Origin: Caldovatus sediminis
GTDB lineage: Bacteria; Pseudomonadota; Alphaproteobacteria; Acetobacterales; Acetobacteraceae
Direction of reading: 5' to 3'
NCBI RefSeq assembly: GCF_014644455.1
Contig: NZ_BMKS01000024.1
Coordinates: forward strand, 1 to 40,888
Length of the DNA: 40,888 nt
This document shows positions 9,342 through 18,048 of the stretch, in pieces (positions within the stretch are counted from its first letter, which is position 1; every line of letters begins with the position of its first letter). The notes under the pieces were generated by a model that was not told the origin of the DNA, ran no database searches, and worked only from the letters and a program-made list of their open reading frames with translations. A program made the position numbers and the translations under genes.

Positions 9342-10060
9342 GGCATTCCCGGAGCCGGCGGCAGCAAGGCGAGCCGCAGGACCGGGCCGGCGAGGTTGCG
9401 CAGGAACCAGCCCAGCGGATCGAAGCCCTCGACCGCCTGCGGCAGCAGGAAGAAGACGATCAGCACGACCAGCAGCCCGGCCCGCTCCAGCATGAGGTAG
9501 CGGATCGCCAGGGCGGGCGGCATCGCCCAGGCGACGATGCGGCTGCCGTCGAGCGGCGGGATCGGGATCAGATTGAACAGGCCGAGGACCACGTTCGCGA
9601 TGACGAACAGGACCAGGAAGTCGAGCACCGCCTCGGGCGCCCAGCCCGGCAGGTCCGCGGCCGGGACGAGCGGCAGCAGCCCGGTCGCCCGCCCGAACAG
9701 GAAGGCGAGCAGCACGAGCAGGAAGTTCATCCCCGGCCCCGCCGCGGCGACGAGCGCCATGCCGCCGCGCGGGTGGCGCAGCCGCGTGATGTCAACCGGC
9801 ACCGGCTTCGCCCAGCCGAAGACGAAGTTCACCGCGCCCGTGGTGAGCAGCTGGCCGAGGACCAGCACCCCGGGCACCACGACCGTGCCCAGGGCATCGA
9901 CGTGGCGGATCGGGTTCAGGCTGAGCCGTCCCGCCCGCTTCGCCGTGTCGTCGCCGAGCGCGAGGGCCGCGTAGCCGTGCGCCGCCTCGTGCAGGGTGAT
10001 CGCCAACGCCGCCGCCGTCACCGCGACGGCGAGGCCGGAGAGCCATTCCGGCAGGATCAC
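9338..10060 (-). CDS. Site-2-protease-like M50 zinc metalloprotease
   Basis: Integral-membrane peptidase related to the short Rip3/YwhC-type S2P proteins, possibly cleaving within membranes. The zinc motif HEAAH lies in the first hydrophobic segment (about residues 24-28). The second metal site is in NLIPIPPLDGSRI near residue 165, where the Asp is the predicted third ligand. Five or six hydrophobic segments are visible and there is no PDZ domain. Length 240 is right for this subfamily. Start and stop overlap nagZ and scpA by four bases each, so the gene is tightly embedded in the run. The substrate is unknown. Confidence 0.9.
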   Translation of the reverse strand: MILPEWLSGLAVAVTAAALAITLHEAAHGYAALALGDDTAKRAGRLSLNPIRHVDALGTVVVPGVLVLGQLLTTGAVNFVFGWAKPVPVDITRLRHPRGGMALVAAAGPGMNFLLVLLAFLFGRATGLLPLVPAADLPGWAPEAVLDFLVLFVIANVVLGLFNLIPIPPLDGSRIVAWAMPPALAIRYLMLERAGLLVVLIVFFLLPQAVEGFDPLGWFLRNLAGPVLRLALLPPAPGMP

Positions 10061-11148
10061 GCGGTGGGGTCCGCATGGGTGGGCGGGTCCGCATGGGTGT
10101 CGCGCCCGGCGCCGGCGGCGAGGGCCGCGGCGATCGGCACTGGCGCGGCGAGCCAGCCGTCGCGCAGCGATCGCAGCACCACCGGATCGAGCCGCATCCG
10201 CGACGCCTCGGCCACCGCCTCGCGCGAGGCGGCGAGGCGCTCGGCGGCGGCGTCGCTGACCGTGGGGCAGGCCGACAGCACCGCGGCCGTCTCCGCCAGG
10301 CGCCCGGTGCAGTGCAGGGCGATGTCGCAGCCGGCCGCCAGCGCCGCCCGCGCCAGCTCCGCCGGCGCGCCGGAGAGCGCGCCCATGGCGAGGTCGTCGC
10401 TGATCAGCACGCCGTGGAAGCCGATCTCGCCGCGGATCACCTGCTGGATGACGCGGGGCGAGAGGGTCGCGCAGCGCTCGGCATCAATCGCCGGGTAGAG
10501 GATGTGCGCCGTCATCGCCCAGACGCCGGGCGATTCGGCGAGCGCGGCGAAGGGCAGCAGGTCGTCGGCGAGGGTGCCGCGGTCGACGCCGACGCAGGGC
10601 AGCTCGTGATGGCTGTCCGCGAGGGCCCGGCCGTGGCCGGGGATGTGCTTGAGCACCGGGGTGCAGCCGGCGGCGCGCAGCCCGGCGGCGAAGGCGCGGC
10701 CGAGCCGCACCACCTCCGCCGGGTCGGCGGAGAAGGCGCGGTCGCCGATCACGCCGTGCGCGTCCGGCAGGCGCAGGTCGAGCACCGGGCCGCAGACCAC
10801 GTCTATGCCCGACGCGGCGCAGTCGAGCCCGATCAGCGAGGCGTTGGCCCGCACCACCGCCGCCGGCGCCCGCTCGAAGGCCGCGGCGGGCGGGTAGGCG
10901 AGCCAGTGCGGCGGGCGCAGCCGCGCCACCCGGCCGCCCTCCTGGTCCACCAGGATCGGCGTCTCGGGGCCGAGCAGCTCCCGGAGCTTCGCGGTCAGGG
11001 CGGCGAGCTGGGGCGGGTCCTGGATGTTGCGCGCGAACAGGATCACGCCGAGCGGCGGCGTGCGGCGGAACAGCAGGATCTCCTCGTCGGTCAGCGTCGG
11101 GCCGGCGATGCCGACGATGGCGGCGCGGGGCGCGGGCGGGGCACGCAT
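10057..11148 (-). CDS. nagZ: Beta-N-acetylhexosaminidase NagZ (GH3)
   Basis: Cytoplasmic enzyme of cell-wall recycling that removes GlcNAc from GlcNAc-anhydroMurNAc peptides. The 363-residue protein shows LVDQEGGRVARL, the strongly conserved CTPVLKHIPGHG (about 160-171), the catalytic His/Asp loop ADSHHELP, and the nucleophile region LISDDLAMGAL near residue 248. The start MRAPPAPRAAIVGIAG fits family N-termini. An odd C-terminal tail encodes a THADP repeat from a tandem DNA repeat. It overlaps the M50 gene by four bases and lies 17 bases from the SPOR protein gene. Confidence 0.95.
   Translation of the reverse strand: MRAPPAPRAAIVGIAGPTLTDEEILLFRRTPPLGVILFARNIQDPPQLAALTAKLRELLGPETPILVDQEGGRVARLRPPHWLAYPPAAAFERAPAAVVRANASLIGLDCAASGIDVVCGPVLDLRLPDAHGVIGDRAFSADPAEVVRLGRAFAAGLRAAGCTPVLKHIPGHGRALADSHHELPCVGVDRGTLADDLLPFAALAESPGVWAMTAHILYPAIDAERCATLSPRVIQQVIRGEIGFHGVLISDDLAMGALSGAPAELARAALAAGCDIALHCTGRLAETAAVLSACPTVSDAAAERLAASREAVAEASRMRLDPVVLRSLRDGWLAAPVPIAAALAAGAGRDTHADPPTHADPTA
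10067..10099. repeat. Tandem 15-base direct repeat in the nagZ 3' end
   Basis: GGGTCCGCATGGGTG occurs at 10067-10081 and again at 10085-10099, an 18-base period. Read from the nagZ strand it adds repeated His-Ala-Asp-Pro residues to the extreme C-terminus, beyond the catalytic domain. Confidence 0.8.
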
Positions 11149-11165
11149 CGTCGGGGCCTCCCGGA

Positions 11166-11945
11166 CTAGCCGCCGATCACGGCGCAGGCGGCGCCGCGGC
11201 CGCGCGCCTGCTCGCAGAAGGCGCGGGCGGTGGCGGCGTCGGCGAAGCCGCCGACGCGCAGGCGCCACATGGGGGGCGCGCCCTCGCCGCGATCGAAACG
11301 CAGGATCTGCGGGCGGAAGGCGGCGAGCAGCTCCGGCATCCGGCGCGCCAGCCGCTCCCATTCGGCGCGCGCCAGCTCTTCCGAGGCCAGGGCGCCGAGC
11401 TGGACCTGGATGCGGCCATGGGCCACCGGGGCGAAGGCGGCGGGCGAATCGGGCGCCTCCGCCGCGGCCGGCGCCGACGCGGCGGCGGCCTGGCCGGGCG
11501 CCGATGCGGCCTGGGGCGCAGCCTGGCCCGGCTCGGCCCCGGCCGCGCCGGCCGGCCCGGGCGCCGCGACGGGCGCCATCACCGCCGGCGGCGGCGCGAT
11601 CTGCGCGCGCAACCGCTCGAGCGCCGGCCGTTCCGGCCCCGGCGCCAGTTGCGCGTCCTCGGGCGGCAGGGCGCGCTCGCGCGCGTTGCGGTCGAAGATG
11701 AACTCGTCCTGATAGGCGACGCGCAGCCCGCCGGGGTCCTGCGGCCGGACCTTCACCGGCCGCGGATCGGGCTCGATCACCGGCACCCCGCGCGGCCCCC
11801 CGAGCCCCAGGCGCGACGCGCCCCACCAGGCCGCGGCGCCCAGCGCCAAGACCGCCGCGACCCCGCCGGCGATCGCCAGCAGGCGCCAGGACAGTCCGTC
11901 CTCCGGCGGACGGACGCGATAGGACGGAACGATCGCGTCGCTCAC
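11166..11945 (-). CDS. SPOR-domain membrane protein
   Basis: Single-pass inner-membrane protein with a periplasmic SPOR domain, expected to bind denuded septal peptidoglycan. Of 259 residues, about 20-42 are the transmembrane helix ([20 protein letters not shown]). A long Pro/Ala-rich linker follows, and the last 80 residues form the SPOR domain beginning [19 protein letters not shown] and including [20 protein letters not shown]. The ATG overlaps the argS stop by four bases. The gene regularly sits between argS and nagZ in Alphaproteobacteria. Confidence 0.9.
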   Translation of the reverse strand: MSDAIVPSYRVRPPEDGLSWRLLAIAGGVAAVLALGAAAWWGASRLGLGGPRGVPVIEPDPRPVKVRPQDPGGLRVAYQDEFIFDRNARERALPPEDAQLAPGPERPALERLRAQIAPPPAVMAPVAAPGPAGAAGAEPGQAAPQAASAPGQAAAASAPAAAEAPDSPAAFAPVAHGRIQVQLGALASEELARAEWERLARRMPELLAAFRPQILRFDRGEGAPPMWRLRVGGFADAATARAFCEQARGRGAACAVIGG

Positions 11946-13744
11946 CGCATCTCCTCGACCGGCGTCACCCCCATCACCGCGAGGCCGGAGCGGATGACCC
12001 CCGCCGTGGCCGCCACCAGCGCCAGGCGCGCCCGCGTCGCCTCCGGCTCATCCGCCCGCAGGAAGCGCAACGTCGAGTCGTCACGCCCCCTGTTCCACAA
12101 TACATGAAAGTCGCCTGCCAAGTCATGGAGAAAAAAGGCGATCCGGTGTGGCTCCCGCGCCACGGCGGCGGCCTCCACCACCCGCGGCCAGGACACCAGC
12201 CGCCGGACCAGGGCGAGCTCGGACGCATCGGTCAGGCGATCGAGCGGCGCCTCCGCCAGCGCCGCCGGGGGCGGATCGCCCGCCTGGCGCAGCACCGAGC
12301 GGCAGCGCGCGTGCGCGTACTGGACGTAGAACACGGGATTGTCGCGCGACTGCTCGACCACCTTGTCGAGGTCGAACTCCATCTGCGCGTCGGCCTTGCG
12401 CGTCAGCATGGTGAAGCGCACCGCGTCCTTGCCGACCTCCTCGATCAGGTCGCGCAGCGTGACGTAGGTGCCGGCGCGCTTCGACATGCGCACGGGCTGG
12501 CCGCCCTTCACCACGTGGACGATCTGCGTCAGCACCACCTCGAGCGTCGCCCTGCCGTCGGAGAGCGCCTGCACCGCCGCCTGCATGCGCTTGACGTAGC
12601 CGCCGTGGTCGGCGCCCCAGACGTGGATCAGCGCCTGGTGGCCGCGCTCGATCTTGTCGAGGTGGTTGGCGATGTCGTTGGCGAAGTAGGTGCCGGAGCC
12701 GTCGGACTTGCGCAGCGGCCGGTCCACCTCGTCGCCGAACAGGGTGGCGCGGAACAGCTCCTGCTCGCGCGGCTCCCAGTCCTCGGGGGTCTTGCCCTTG
12801 GGCGGTTCGAGGATGCCGCGGTAGATCAGGCCCTTGGCCGCGAGCAGCGCCTCCGCCCGCTCCAGCGCGCCGGATTCGACCAGCGCGCGCTCGCTGACGA
12901 AGACGTCGTGGTGCACGCCGAGCGCGTCGAGGTCATCGCGGATCTGCGCCATCATCGCGTCCACGGCGAAGTCGCGCACGATGTCGAACCACACCGTCGG
13001 CCCGGCCGGCATCGCGTCCTCGTCGGCGAGCGCCGCGCCGTAGCGGGCCTTCAGCGCCTCGCCCACCGGGACCAGGTACTCGCCGCGGTACTGCAGCCCG
13101 CCCGGGGTGAGCTGGGCGTACTCGTCCTCGGTCAGCGGCGTGCCGATCGCCTGCAGGTAGCGCCAGTAGGCGGCGTAGGCGAGCGCCTGCACCTGCGCCC
13201 CGGCGTCGTTGACGTAGTACTCCTTGGTGACGCGCCAGCCGGCCTTGATCAGCAGGTTGGCCAGCGCGTCGCCGACCACCGCGCCGCGGCAGTGGCCGAC
13301 ATGCATCGGCCCGGTCGGGTTGGCGGAGACGTACTCGACATCGGCGCGCACGCCGGCGCCGACGTCGCAGTCGCCGTAGGACTCGCCGGCGCGCAGGATC
13401 ACCGGGATCTGCGCCCGCAGGAAGGACTCGCGCAGGCGCAGGTTGACGAAGCCGGGGCCGGCCGGCTCGGCGGCCGCGATCTCCGGCAGCGCGGCCAGCC
13501 GCTCGGCGAGCTGCGCGGCGAGCCGCGGCGGCGGCATCCGCGCCGGCTTCGCCGCCACCAGCGCGGCGTTGGTCGCCATGTCGCCATGCGCGGGGTCGCG
13601 CGGCGGCTCGACCTGCACGCGCGCGAGCGCCTCCTCCGGCAGGTCGGGGAGGAGCGCGCGGAGCGCCGCGAGGACGGCGTCGCGGATGCCGGTGAAGATG
13701 TTCTCGCGCGCGGCGGCGCCGGCGGCTGGGATGGGCGTCGTCAT
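11942..13744 (-). CDS. argS: Arginyl-tRNA synthetase
   Basis: Class I synthetase charging tRNA-Arg. The 600-residue protein has the Arg-specific N-terminal additional domain (about 15-110), the HIGH motif as [18 protein letters not shown] (near residue 145), the KMSKS-like loop as [13 protein letters not shown] (near 420), and the C-terminal DALR anticodon-binding domain beginning near [18 protein letters not shown]. The start MTTPIPAAG at 13744 gives the usual length. It lies 11 bases after dgt and overlaps the SPOR gene by four bases. Confidence 0.97.
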   Translation of the reverse strand: MTTPIPAAGAAARENIFTGIRDAVLAALRALLPDLPEEALARVQVEPPRDPAHGDMATNAALVAAKPARMPPPRLAAQLAERLAALPEIAAAEPAGPGFVNLRLRESFLRAQIPVILRAGESYGDCDVGAGVRADVEYVSANPTGPMHVGHCRGAVVGDALANLLIKAGWRVTKEYYVNDAGAQVQALAYAAYWRYLQAIGTPLTEDEYAQLTPGGLQYRGEYLVPVGEALKARYGAALADEDAMPAGPTVWFDIVRDFAVDAMMAQIRDDLDALGVHHDVFVSERALVESGALERAEALLAAKGLIYRGILEPPKGKTPEDWEPREQELFRATLFGDEVDRPLRKSDGSGTYFANDIANHLDKIERGHQALIHVWGADHGGYVKRMQAAVQALSDGRATLEVVLTQIVHVVKGGQPVRMSKRAGTYVTLRDLIEEVGKDAVRFTMLTRKADAQMEFDLDKVVEQSRDNPVFYVQYAHARCRSVLRQAGDPPPAALAEAPLDRLTDASELALVRRLVSWPRVVEAAAVAREPHRIAFFLHDLAGDFHVLWNRGRDDSTLRFLRADEPEATRARLALVAATAGVIRSGLAVMGVTPVEEMR

Positions 13745-13755
13745 CCGATGTCCAA

Positions 13756-14907
13756 TCAGCCCGGGATGTCCGGGTCGGTCATGCGCCGGTGCTCCTCCAG
13801 CGCGTAGCGGTCGGTCATGCCGGCGATGTAGTCGCACACCACCCGCGCGGCCTCGGGGCTGCCCGCCTCGCCGGCGCGGCGGCGCCACTCCGGGGGCAGC
13901 ATCTGCGGCCCGCCGTGCAGCAGGCTGAACAGCACCTGCACGACGCGCTTCGACTTCGCCATGGTGCGGTTCACCCGCCAGTGGCGGTACATGCGCCGGA
14001 ACAGGAAGTCCCGCACCGCCTGGTTCACCGCCGCCATCGCGTCGGAGAACGCCACCACCGGCCGCTCCGCCGCCCGCACCGCGTCCGCGTCGCGCGGCGC
14101 GAGCGCCGCGAGGCGCCGGCGCGATTCCGCGACGGCGTCGAGCACCATGCGGTTGATGACCCGCCGGATCGTCTCGCTCGCGAGGCGGTCGGGCGGCGCG
14201 CGCGGCCCCGCATCGGCCCGCGCCTCCTCCAGCGCCTCGCCGACCAGCGGCAGCGCCGCCGCCTCCTCCAGCGTGAACAGCCGCGCCCGGAGCCCGTCGT
14301 CGAGGTCGTGGTTGTTGTAGGCGATGTCGTCGGCCAGCGCCGCGGCCTGCGCCTCCGCGCTCGCATGGGTGCCGAGCTCGAGCGGGTGCCGCCGGTCGTA
14401 CTCGGCGATGTAGGGCGGCGGGCGGCGCAGCGGGCCGTTGTGCTTCGCCAGGCCCTCCAGCGTCTCCCAGGTCAAGTTCAGCCCGTCGAAGCCGGCGTAG
14501 CGCGTCTCCAGCGCGGTGACGACCTTGAGGCTCTGCGCGTTGTGGTCGAAGCCGCCGTAGGGCTTCATCGCGGCGTTCAGCGCCTCCTCCCCGGCATGGC
14601 CGAAGGGCGGATGGCCGAGATCGTGGGCGAGCGCGAGCGCCTCCGCGAGGTCCTCGTCGAGCGACAGGGCGCGCGCCAGCGAGCGGGCGATCTGCGCCAC
14701 CTCGATCGAGTGCGTCAGGCGGGTGCGGAAATGGTCGCCCTCGTGGAAGACGAACACCTGCGTCTTGTACTGCAGTCGCCGGAACGCGGTGGAATGGATG
14801 ATGCGATCCCTGTCGCGCTGGAAGGGCGAGCGCGAGTCGCCGCCGGCCTCCGGATGGAGTCGCCCGCGCGAGGTCTCCGGCCTGACCGCGTAGGGAGCGA
14901 GGCGCAT
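13756..14907 (-). CDS. dgt: dGTP triphosphohydrolase-like HD protein
   Basis: Metal-dependent HD-domain phosphohydrolase that splits dNTPs to deoxynucleosides and triphosphate. The HD signature is complete: [17 protein letters not shown], then [20 protein letters not shown], and a later Asp in [17 protein letters not shown]. The N-terminal [20 protein letters not shown] is typical of the type 2 deoxyguanosinetriphosphatase-like branch, and 383 residues is its normal length. The first ATG of the run at 14907 faces erpA across a 139-base divergent region. Substrate preference may not be strictly dGTP. Confidence 0.93.
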   Translation of the reverse strand: MRLAPYAVRPETSRGRLHPEAGGDSRSPFQRDRDRIIHSTAFRRLQYKTQVFVFHEGDHFRTRLTHSIEVAQIARSLARALSLDEDLAEALALAHDLGHPPFGHAGEEALNAAMKPYGGFDHNAQSLKVVTALETRYAGFDGLNLTWETLEGLAKHNGPLRRPPPYIAEYDRRHPLELGTHASAEAQAAALADDIAYNNHDLDDGLRARLFTLEEAAALPLVGEALEEARADAGPRAPPDRLASETIRRVINRMVLDAVAESRRRLAALAPRDADAVRAAERPVVAFSDAMAAVNQAVRDFLFRRMYRHWRVNRTMAKSKRVVQVLFSLLHGGPQMLPPEWRRRAGEAGSPEAARVVCDYIAGMTDRYALEEHRRMTDPDIPG

Positions 14908-14917
14908 TGCGGCGCGG

Positions 14918-14946
14918 CCCCTAGCATCGGGGGAAGAGCGTCGCAA
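14918..14946 (-). promoter_or_regulatory. Candidate dgt-argS operon promoter
   Basis: On the minus strand TTGCGA is followed by a 17-base spacer and TAGGGG. Transcription would start within a few bases of the dgt ATG, giving a nearly leaderless message. The -10 match is poor. Confidence 0.25.
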
Positions 14947-14993
14947 CTCGCCGGCGCGCGGCCGGCCGGCTGTGCGCCGGCGCTCCCCGGCGA

Positions 14994-15023
14994 TTGGAAT
15001 CCACCCCCTGCCCCGCCTATCTT
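14994..15023 (+). promoter_or_regulatory. Candidate erpA promoter
   Basis: TTGGAA, an 18-base spacer and TATCTT resemble a sigma70 promoter. The predicted start near 15030 is just before the GAGGAG ribosome-binding site at 15031-15036 and the ATG at 15047. Confidence 0.45.
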
Positions 15024-15046
15024 TCCGCCCGAGGAGATCCGACCCG

Positions 15047-15403
15047 ATGCCCGACGGCACCGCCGCCACCCCCGCCGCGTTCCGCGTCACCGACCGCGCC
15101 GGCGCCCAGATCGCCGCGATCGCGGCCCGCGAGGGCCGGCCCGGGGCCGGGCTGCGCCTCGCGGTCGTCGCCGGCGGCTGCAGCGGCTTCCAGTACACTT
15201 TCGAGCTGGAGGACGCGCCGCAGCCCGACGACCTAGTGGTCGAGGCCGGCCCCGCCCGGGTGTTCGTGGACCCGGTCTCGCTCGACCTGCTCGCCGGCTC
15301 CGAGCTCGACTGGCAGGAGGAGCTGATCGGCGCGCATTTCGCCGTGAGGAACCCGCAGGCGACCAGCGGCTGCGGCTGCGGCGCCTCGTTCAGCCTCGGC
15401 TGA
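15047..15403 (+). CDS. erpA: Iron-sulfur cluster insertion protein, ErpA/IscA type
   Basis: A-type carrier that delivers Fe-S clusters to apo-enzymes in the cytoplasm. The 118-residue product has the three invariant cluster-binding Cys: C45 in VAGGCSGFQYTFEL, and C109 and C111 in TSGCGCGASFSL. The ATG at 15047 is preceded by GAGGAGATCC, which fixes the start. Divergent orientation from dgt is a recurrent arrangement in Alphaproteobacteria. IlvD, encoded in this window, is a plausible client class. ErpA versus another A-type carrier cannot be settled from this sequence alone. Confidence 0.9.
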   Translation: MPDGTAATPAAFRVTDRAGAQIAAIAAREGRPGAGLRLAVVAGGCSGFQYTFELEDAPQPDDLVVEAGPARVFVDPVSLDLLAGSELDWQEELIGAHFAVRNPQATSGCGCGASFSLG

Positions 15404-15418
15404 AGGCACGCCCGGGGA

Positions 15419-16225
15419 ATGGACGGGGGGGGGCCGGGGGCGCCGCCGCCACGCCTGCGGCTCGCCAGCTTCAACGTGAACTCGGTGCGCCAGCGCGCCG
15501 CGCATGTCCGCCGCTTCCTCGAGCGCCAGCGGCCCGACCTGCTGTTCCTCCAGGAGACCCGCTGCCGGGCGGAGGAGTTCCCGCGGCTGGAGTTCGAGGC
15601 GCTCGGCTACCGCGTCCATGCCGTCGGCCAGCCGGGCGGCCGCAACGGCGTCGCCCTCCTCGGCCGCATCCCCTTCGAGGTGGTGGCGGAGGCGCTGCCG
15701 GGCGAGCCGGAGGACGGCCAGGCGCGCTACCTCGAAGTGGAGACCGAGGGCGGGCTCCGCGCGGGCGGCGTCTACCTGCCCAACGGCAATTCCGGCGGCG
15801 CGGAAGGCTTCGCCTACAAGCTGCGCTGGATGGACCGGCTGATCGACCTCGCCGAGGCGCGGCTCGACGCCTTCCTGCCCTTCGCGCTCCTCGGCGACTT
15901 CAACGTCTGCCCGACCGGGGAGGACCTCGCCCCGGGCGCCCTGCCGCCGACCGACGCGCTGGTCAGTCCGGAAGTGCGGGCGCGCTTCCGGGCGCTGCTG
16001 CACCTCGGCCTGACCGACGCGCTGCGCGCCCTGCATCCGCACGACCGGCTCTACACCTACTGGGACTACGGTCCCGCCTTCGAGGAGAACCGCGGCCTGC
16101 GCATCGACCACATCCTGCTGAGCCCGGACCTCGCCGAGCGGCTCTCCGGCTGCGGCGTGGACATCGCGCCGCGGGTCGAGCCGCAGCCGAGCGACCACGC
16201 TCCGGTCTGGTGCACCCTGCGCTGA
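15419..16225 (+). CDS. xth: Exodeoxyribonuclease III
   Basis: Mg-dependent AP endonuclease and 3'-exonuclease of base excision repair, EEP superfamily. Key residues are all visible: Asn in ASFNVNSVRQR (about 17-25), Glu in LFLQETRC, Tyr and Asn in VYLPNGNSG, Asp/Asn in LLGDFNVCPTGED, and the terminal RIDHILLS and SDHAPVW. Length 268 is normal. The N-terminus has a short Gly/Pro-rich lead. The gene starts 15 bases after erpA on the same strand and probably shares its promoter. Confidence 0.95.
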   Translation: MDGGGPGAPPPRLRLASFNVNSVRQRAAHVRRFLERQRPDLLFLQETRCRAEEFPRLEFEALGYRVHAVGQPGGRNGVALLGRIPFEVVAEALPGEPEDGQARYLEVETEGGLRAGGVYLPNGNSGGAEGFAYKLRWMDRLIDLAEARLDAFLPFALLGDFNVCPTGEDLAPGALPPTDALVSPEVRARFRALLHLGLTDALRALHPHDRLYTYWDYGPAFEENRGLRIDHILLSPDLAERLSGCGVDIAPRVEPQPSDHAPVWCTLR

Positions 16226-16241
16226 CGCCGGCCGCGGCCCT

Positions 16242-16254
16242 CCCGCGCCGCGGG
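16242..16254. terminator. GC dyad in the convergent xth / small-protein junction
   Basis: CCCGCG and CGCGGG flank a single C, inside a broader GC-rich inverted repeat just after xth. There is no T-tract, so intrinsic termination is doubtful. Its position between convergent genes is the main support. Confidence 0.25.
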
Positions 16255-16297
16255 CGCGCCGGGGAGGAATGGGGCGCCCGCCTCGCCGTCCGTCGGC

Positions 16298-16408
16298 TCA
16301 GCGGCTCGGGCGCACCGTCACCGTCGGCGGCGGCGCCACGACGGTCGGCTGCTGGGGCGGGGGCGTGACCACCGTCGCCGACGGGGGGCCGTTCGACATA
16401 TTCGACAT
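16298..16408 (-). pseudogene. Small Pro/Val-rich coding frame, possibly a gene remnant
   Basis: On the minus strand a 36-codon frame starts MSNMSNGPP and ends with alternating Pro/Thr/Val, including TPPPQQPTVVAPPPTVTV, before a TGA. Nearly every codon ends in G or C, as in real genes here. No ribosome-binding site precedes the ATG, and the frame is open only to 16451. A neighbouring frame reads CTYVEYVERPP just upstream and would join this tail after a one-base change in the run of six C. The tail resembles the PPP/VVV blocks of the lipoprotein at 17644-17934. I read it as a decayed member of this local small-protein family, or less likely a small intact gene. Confidence 0.35.
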
Positions 16409-16583
16409 AGGTGCAGGCGGCGGGGCCAAAGGCCGTGGATCGGGGAGAAGGCGTCACGCACCGGGCGCTCCCCGATGGGAACCGATGCGCGCCCATAACC
16501 GCCGAAGCGGTCCATCGCGGCGCGCCGCGCGGTGACCGTGCGTGACGCAGGGGGACGCGTCCGCATCCCCGAGGCGCCGCCGG

Positions 16584-16934
16584 TCAGTACCAGCCCGGCT
16601 CGACCCAGATCCAGCGCCCGCCGCGCTGCACCCAGTACCCGTGGCGCCAGCCGCGGCGCGGCGGGCGGGTGACCCATCGTCCGGGGACCCAGACATAGCC
16701 GCGGCCGGTCCAGCGCCAGTGTCCCGGCCGCCAGACATGGAGCCGGCTCGGGGGACGGCCGAATGGGCGATCCGGCCGCGGCGGCGGCAGCGGCGGCGGG
16801 TAGAAGCCCGGCTGCGCGGTCGCCGCGCCGGTGGCGGCCAGCAGCGCGCCCGTCGGCAGCACGGCCGCCCACAGCAGGATCCCGGCGAACCGGCGCCGGG
16901 AGAGGGAATCCGTGAGCCTGGGGGGGAGCGACAT
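16584..16934 (-). CDS. Small Tat-exported protein with Trp-Pro-Gly (YXWGXW-like) repeats
   Basis: Secreted 116-residue protein of unknown role. The N-terminus has a twin-arginine signal: SRRRFAGILL at residues 12-21, then a hydrophobic stretch and a cleavage-like ATAQ near residue 40. The mature part begins with a Pro-rich segment and then has repeats of the form HVWRPGHWRWTGRGYVWVPG and WVQRGGRWIWVEPGW, as in the YXWGXW/BXPG repeat proteins of Proteobacteria. There is no lipobox, unlike its two neighbours. Start MSLPPRLTDS is preceded by AGGAGGG. It is transcribed with the same strand orientation as the two lipoproteins upstream, with a gap of about 157 bases. Confidence 0.75.
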   Translation of the reverse strand: MSLPPRLTDSLSRRRFAGILLWAAVLPTGALLAATGAATAQPGFYPPPLPPPRPDRPFGRPPSRLHVWRPGHWRWTGRGYVWVPGRWVTRPPRRGWRHGYWVQRGGRWIWVEPGWY

Positions 16935-17091
16935 GTCTGGCCCTCCTGTTGATGATTGCTCGAATCGTCGGCGTGCCTCGGACGCGACGCGGGCCCGGCG
17001 GGCGCCCGGACGGATGCGCCCTGCGCAACGCGGCGCCGCGGATCGGGTTGCCGCCGCAACGGTGTCGCCGCGTCAGGCCGGCCTCGCCTGG

Positions 17092-17337
17092 CTACCAGCG
17101 GCGCCACCCATGAGGGAGAAGCGGTCCGTAGTAGCCGTGCCAAGGGTGGTGATGGCCGCCCCACCAGCGGCGGTAGTAGTGGCCGTACCCTCCCCATGTC
17201 GGCCCGACGCCGACCACGACCGAGGCGGTCGGGGGCGGCGCCGCGAGCGGCACCATCGTCCCGTCCGGATAGACCACGCAACCCGCGAGTCCGGCGGCAA
17301 GCACCGTCAGGGAAACGACGCGACGCAGGGCAGACAT
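17092..17337 (-). CDS. Small His/Trp/Tyr-rich lipoprotein
   Basis: Predicted 81-residue lipoprotein. The signal peptide MSALRRVVSLTVLAAGLAGC ends in a canonical lipobox (LAGC) with the acylated Cys at residue 20. The mature part is short: a YPDGTMVPLAAPPP segment and then a Gly/His/Trp/Tyr-rich tail with RRWWGGHHHPWHGYYGP. The His cluster could bind metal, but that is a guess. ATG at 17337 is chosen over an earlier frame start because GAGGAGG lies about 9 bases upstream and the signal peptide begins there. Confidence 0.72.
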   Translation of the reverse strand: MSALRRVVSLTVLAAGLAGCVVYPDGTMVPLAAPPPTASVVVGVGPTWGGYGHYYRRWWGGHHHPWHGYYGPLLPHGWRRW

Positions 17338-17643
17338 CGGCGCCGACCTCCTCTTCTCCTCGGCCGGGATGCCGGCGGACCCGACCGGCGCCGCGACGCG
17401 TGTCGGCGAGCGACCCGGGCCGAGGAGGCACGCCTTTGCGCATGCCAGGGCGGCAGGGCGGGAGCGCGGCGGCACGATGGCGGCGCGAGGGCAAGCGCTG
17501 CCGATCCCGCCACGCCGTGCGGGGGGCGACGACCCGGCCGGACGGAACCCTCCGCCGCGGCTCGGCGGCGACGGCGCCCCCGGCTGCGCAGGGGGATCAG
17601 GCGACCGGCCTTCTCCCGGCCGGCCCTCCTGCGCTCAGAGGGT
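17338..17643. other. Intergenic stretch without a recognisable gene
   Basis: About 306 bases between two small lipoprotein genes. It contains the RBS of the downstream lipoprotein next to its ATG. I see no credible coding frame, hairpin with T-tract or repeat in the rest. Confidence 0.4.
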
Positions 17644-17934
17644 TCATCGCCAGCGCCAATGCCCGGGGATCCAACGCCCGCGCCAGTCGTAATGCCCGGG
17701 CACCCAGACGCCCCGGCCGGGGGGCGGGGGCCGGACCACGACGGGCGGCGGTGGCGGTCGCACGACGACAGGGGGCGGCGGCCGCACGACCACGGGCGGT
17801 GGCGGTACGACATAGGCCGGCGGCGGCGCGACATAGGCCGGCGGCGGGACCACCACCGGCTCGGCGTAGACGCAGCCGCCGAGCCCCAGGCCGGCAATCC
17901 ACAGCAGCAAGGCCCCGGAGGAACGCGCGCTCAT
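17644..17934 (-). CDS. Small Pro/Val-repeat lipoprotein with Trp-Pro-Gly end
   Basis: Predicted 96-residue outer-membrane or periplasmic lipoprotein. The signal peptide runs MSARSSGALLLWIAGLGLGGC with the lipobox LGGC, so the mature protein starts at Cys 21. Next come PPPAYV and PPPPVVVRPP units repeated about five times (residues 30-72), which must form an extended rod. The end is VWVPGHYDWRGRWIPGHWRW, the same YXWGXW-like motif as in the protein at 16584. AAGGA precedes the ATG. The Pro-rich spacer may hold the aromatic end away from the membrane. Role unknown. Confidence 0.78.
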   Translation of the reverse strand: MSARSSGALLLWIAGLGLGGCVYAEPVVVPPPAYVAPPPAYVVPPPPVVVRPPPPVVVRPPPPPVVVRPPPPGRGVWVPGHYDWRGRWIPGHWRWR

Positions 17935-18048
17935 GGCATTATCCTTCTGACGCTGCGATGCCGCGCTCGCCCGGAACCGGCCGCGATGCCGGCAGCGCGG
18001 GCGTGCAGCGTGATGAGGCGGACCGCAAGGATCCGCATCCGCAGATTA

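Noticed and set aside
12104-13807. A 567-codon plus-strand frame opposite argS
   Set aside because: Mirror of argS codon bias; no recognisable protein features.
13789-16368. Very long open frame on the plus strand across dgt, erpA and xth
   Set aside because: It runs antisense to dgt and out of frame with erpA and xth; its product is Arg/Pro-rich without domains. Such frames are expected in very GC-rich DNA.
17700-17830. Short direct repeats that might suggest a CRISPR array or VNTR
   Set aside because: They are codon-level repeats encoding PPPVVV units inside a lipoprotein gene; no spacers.
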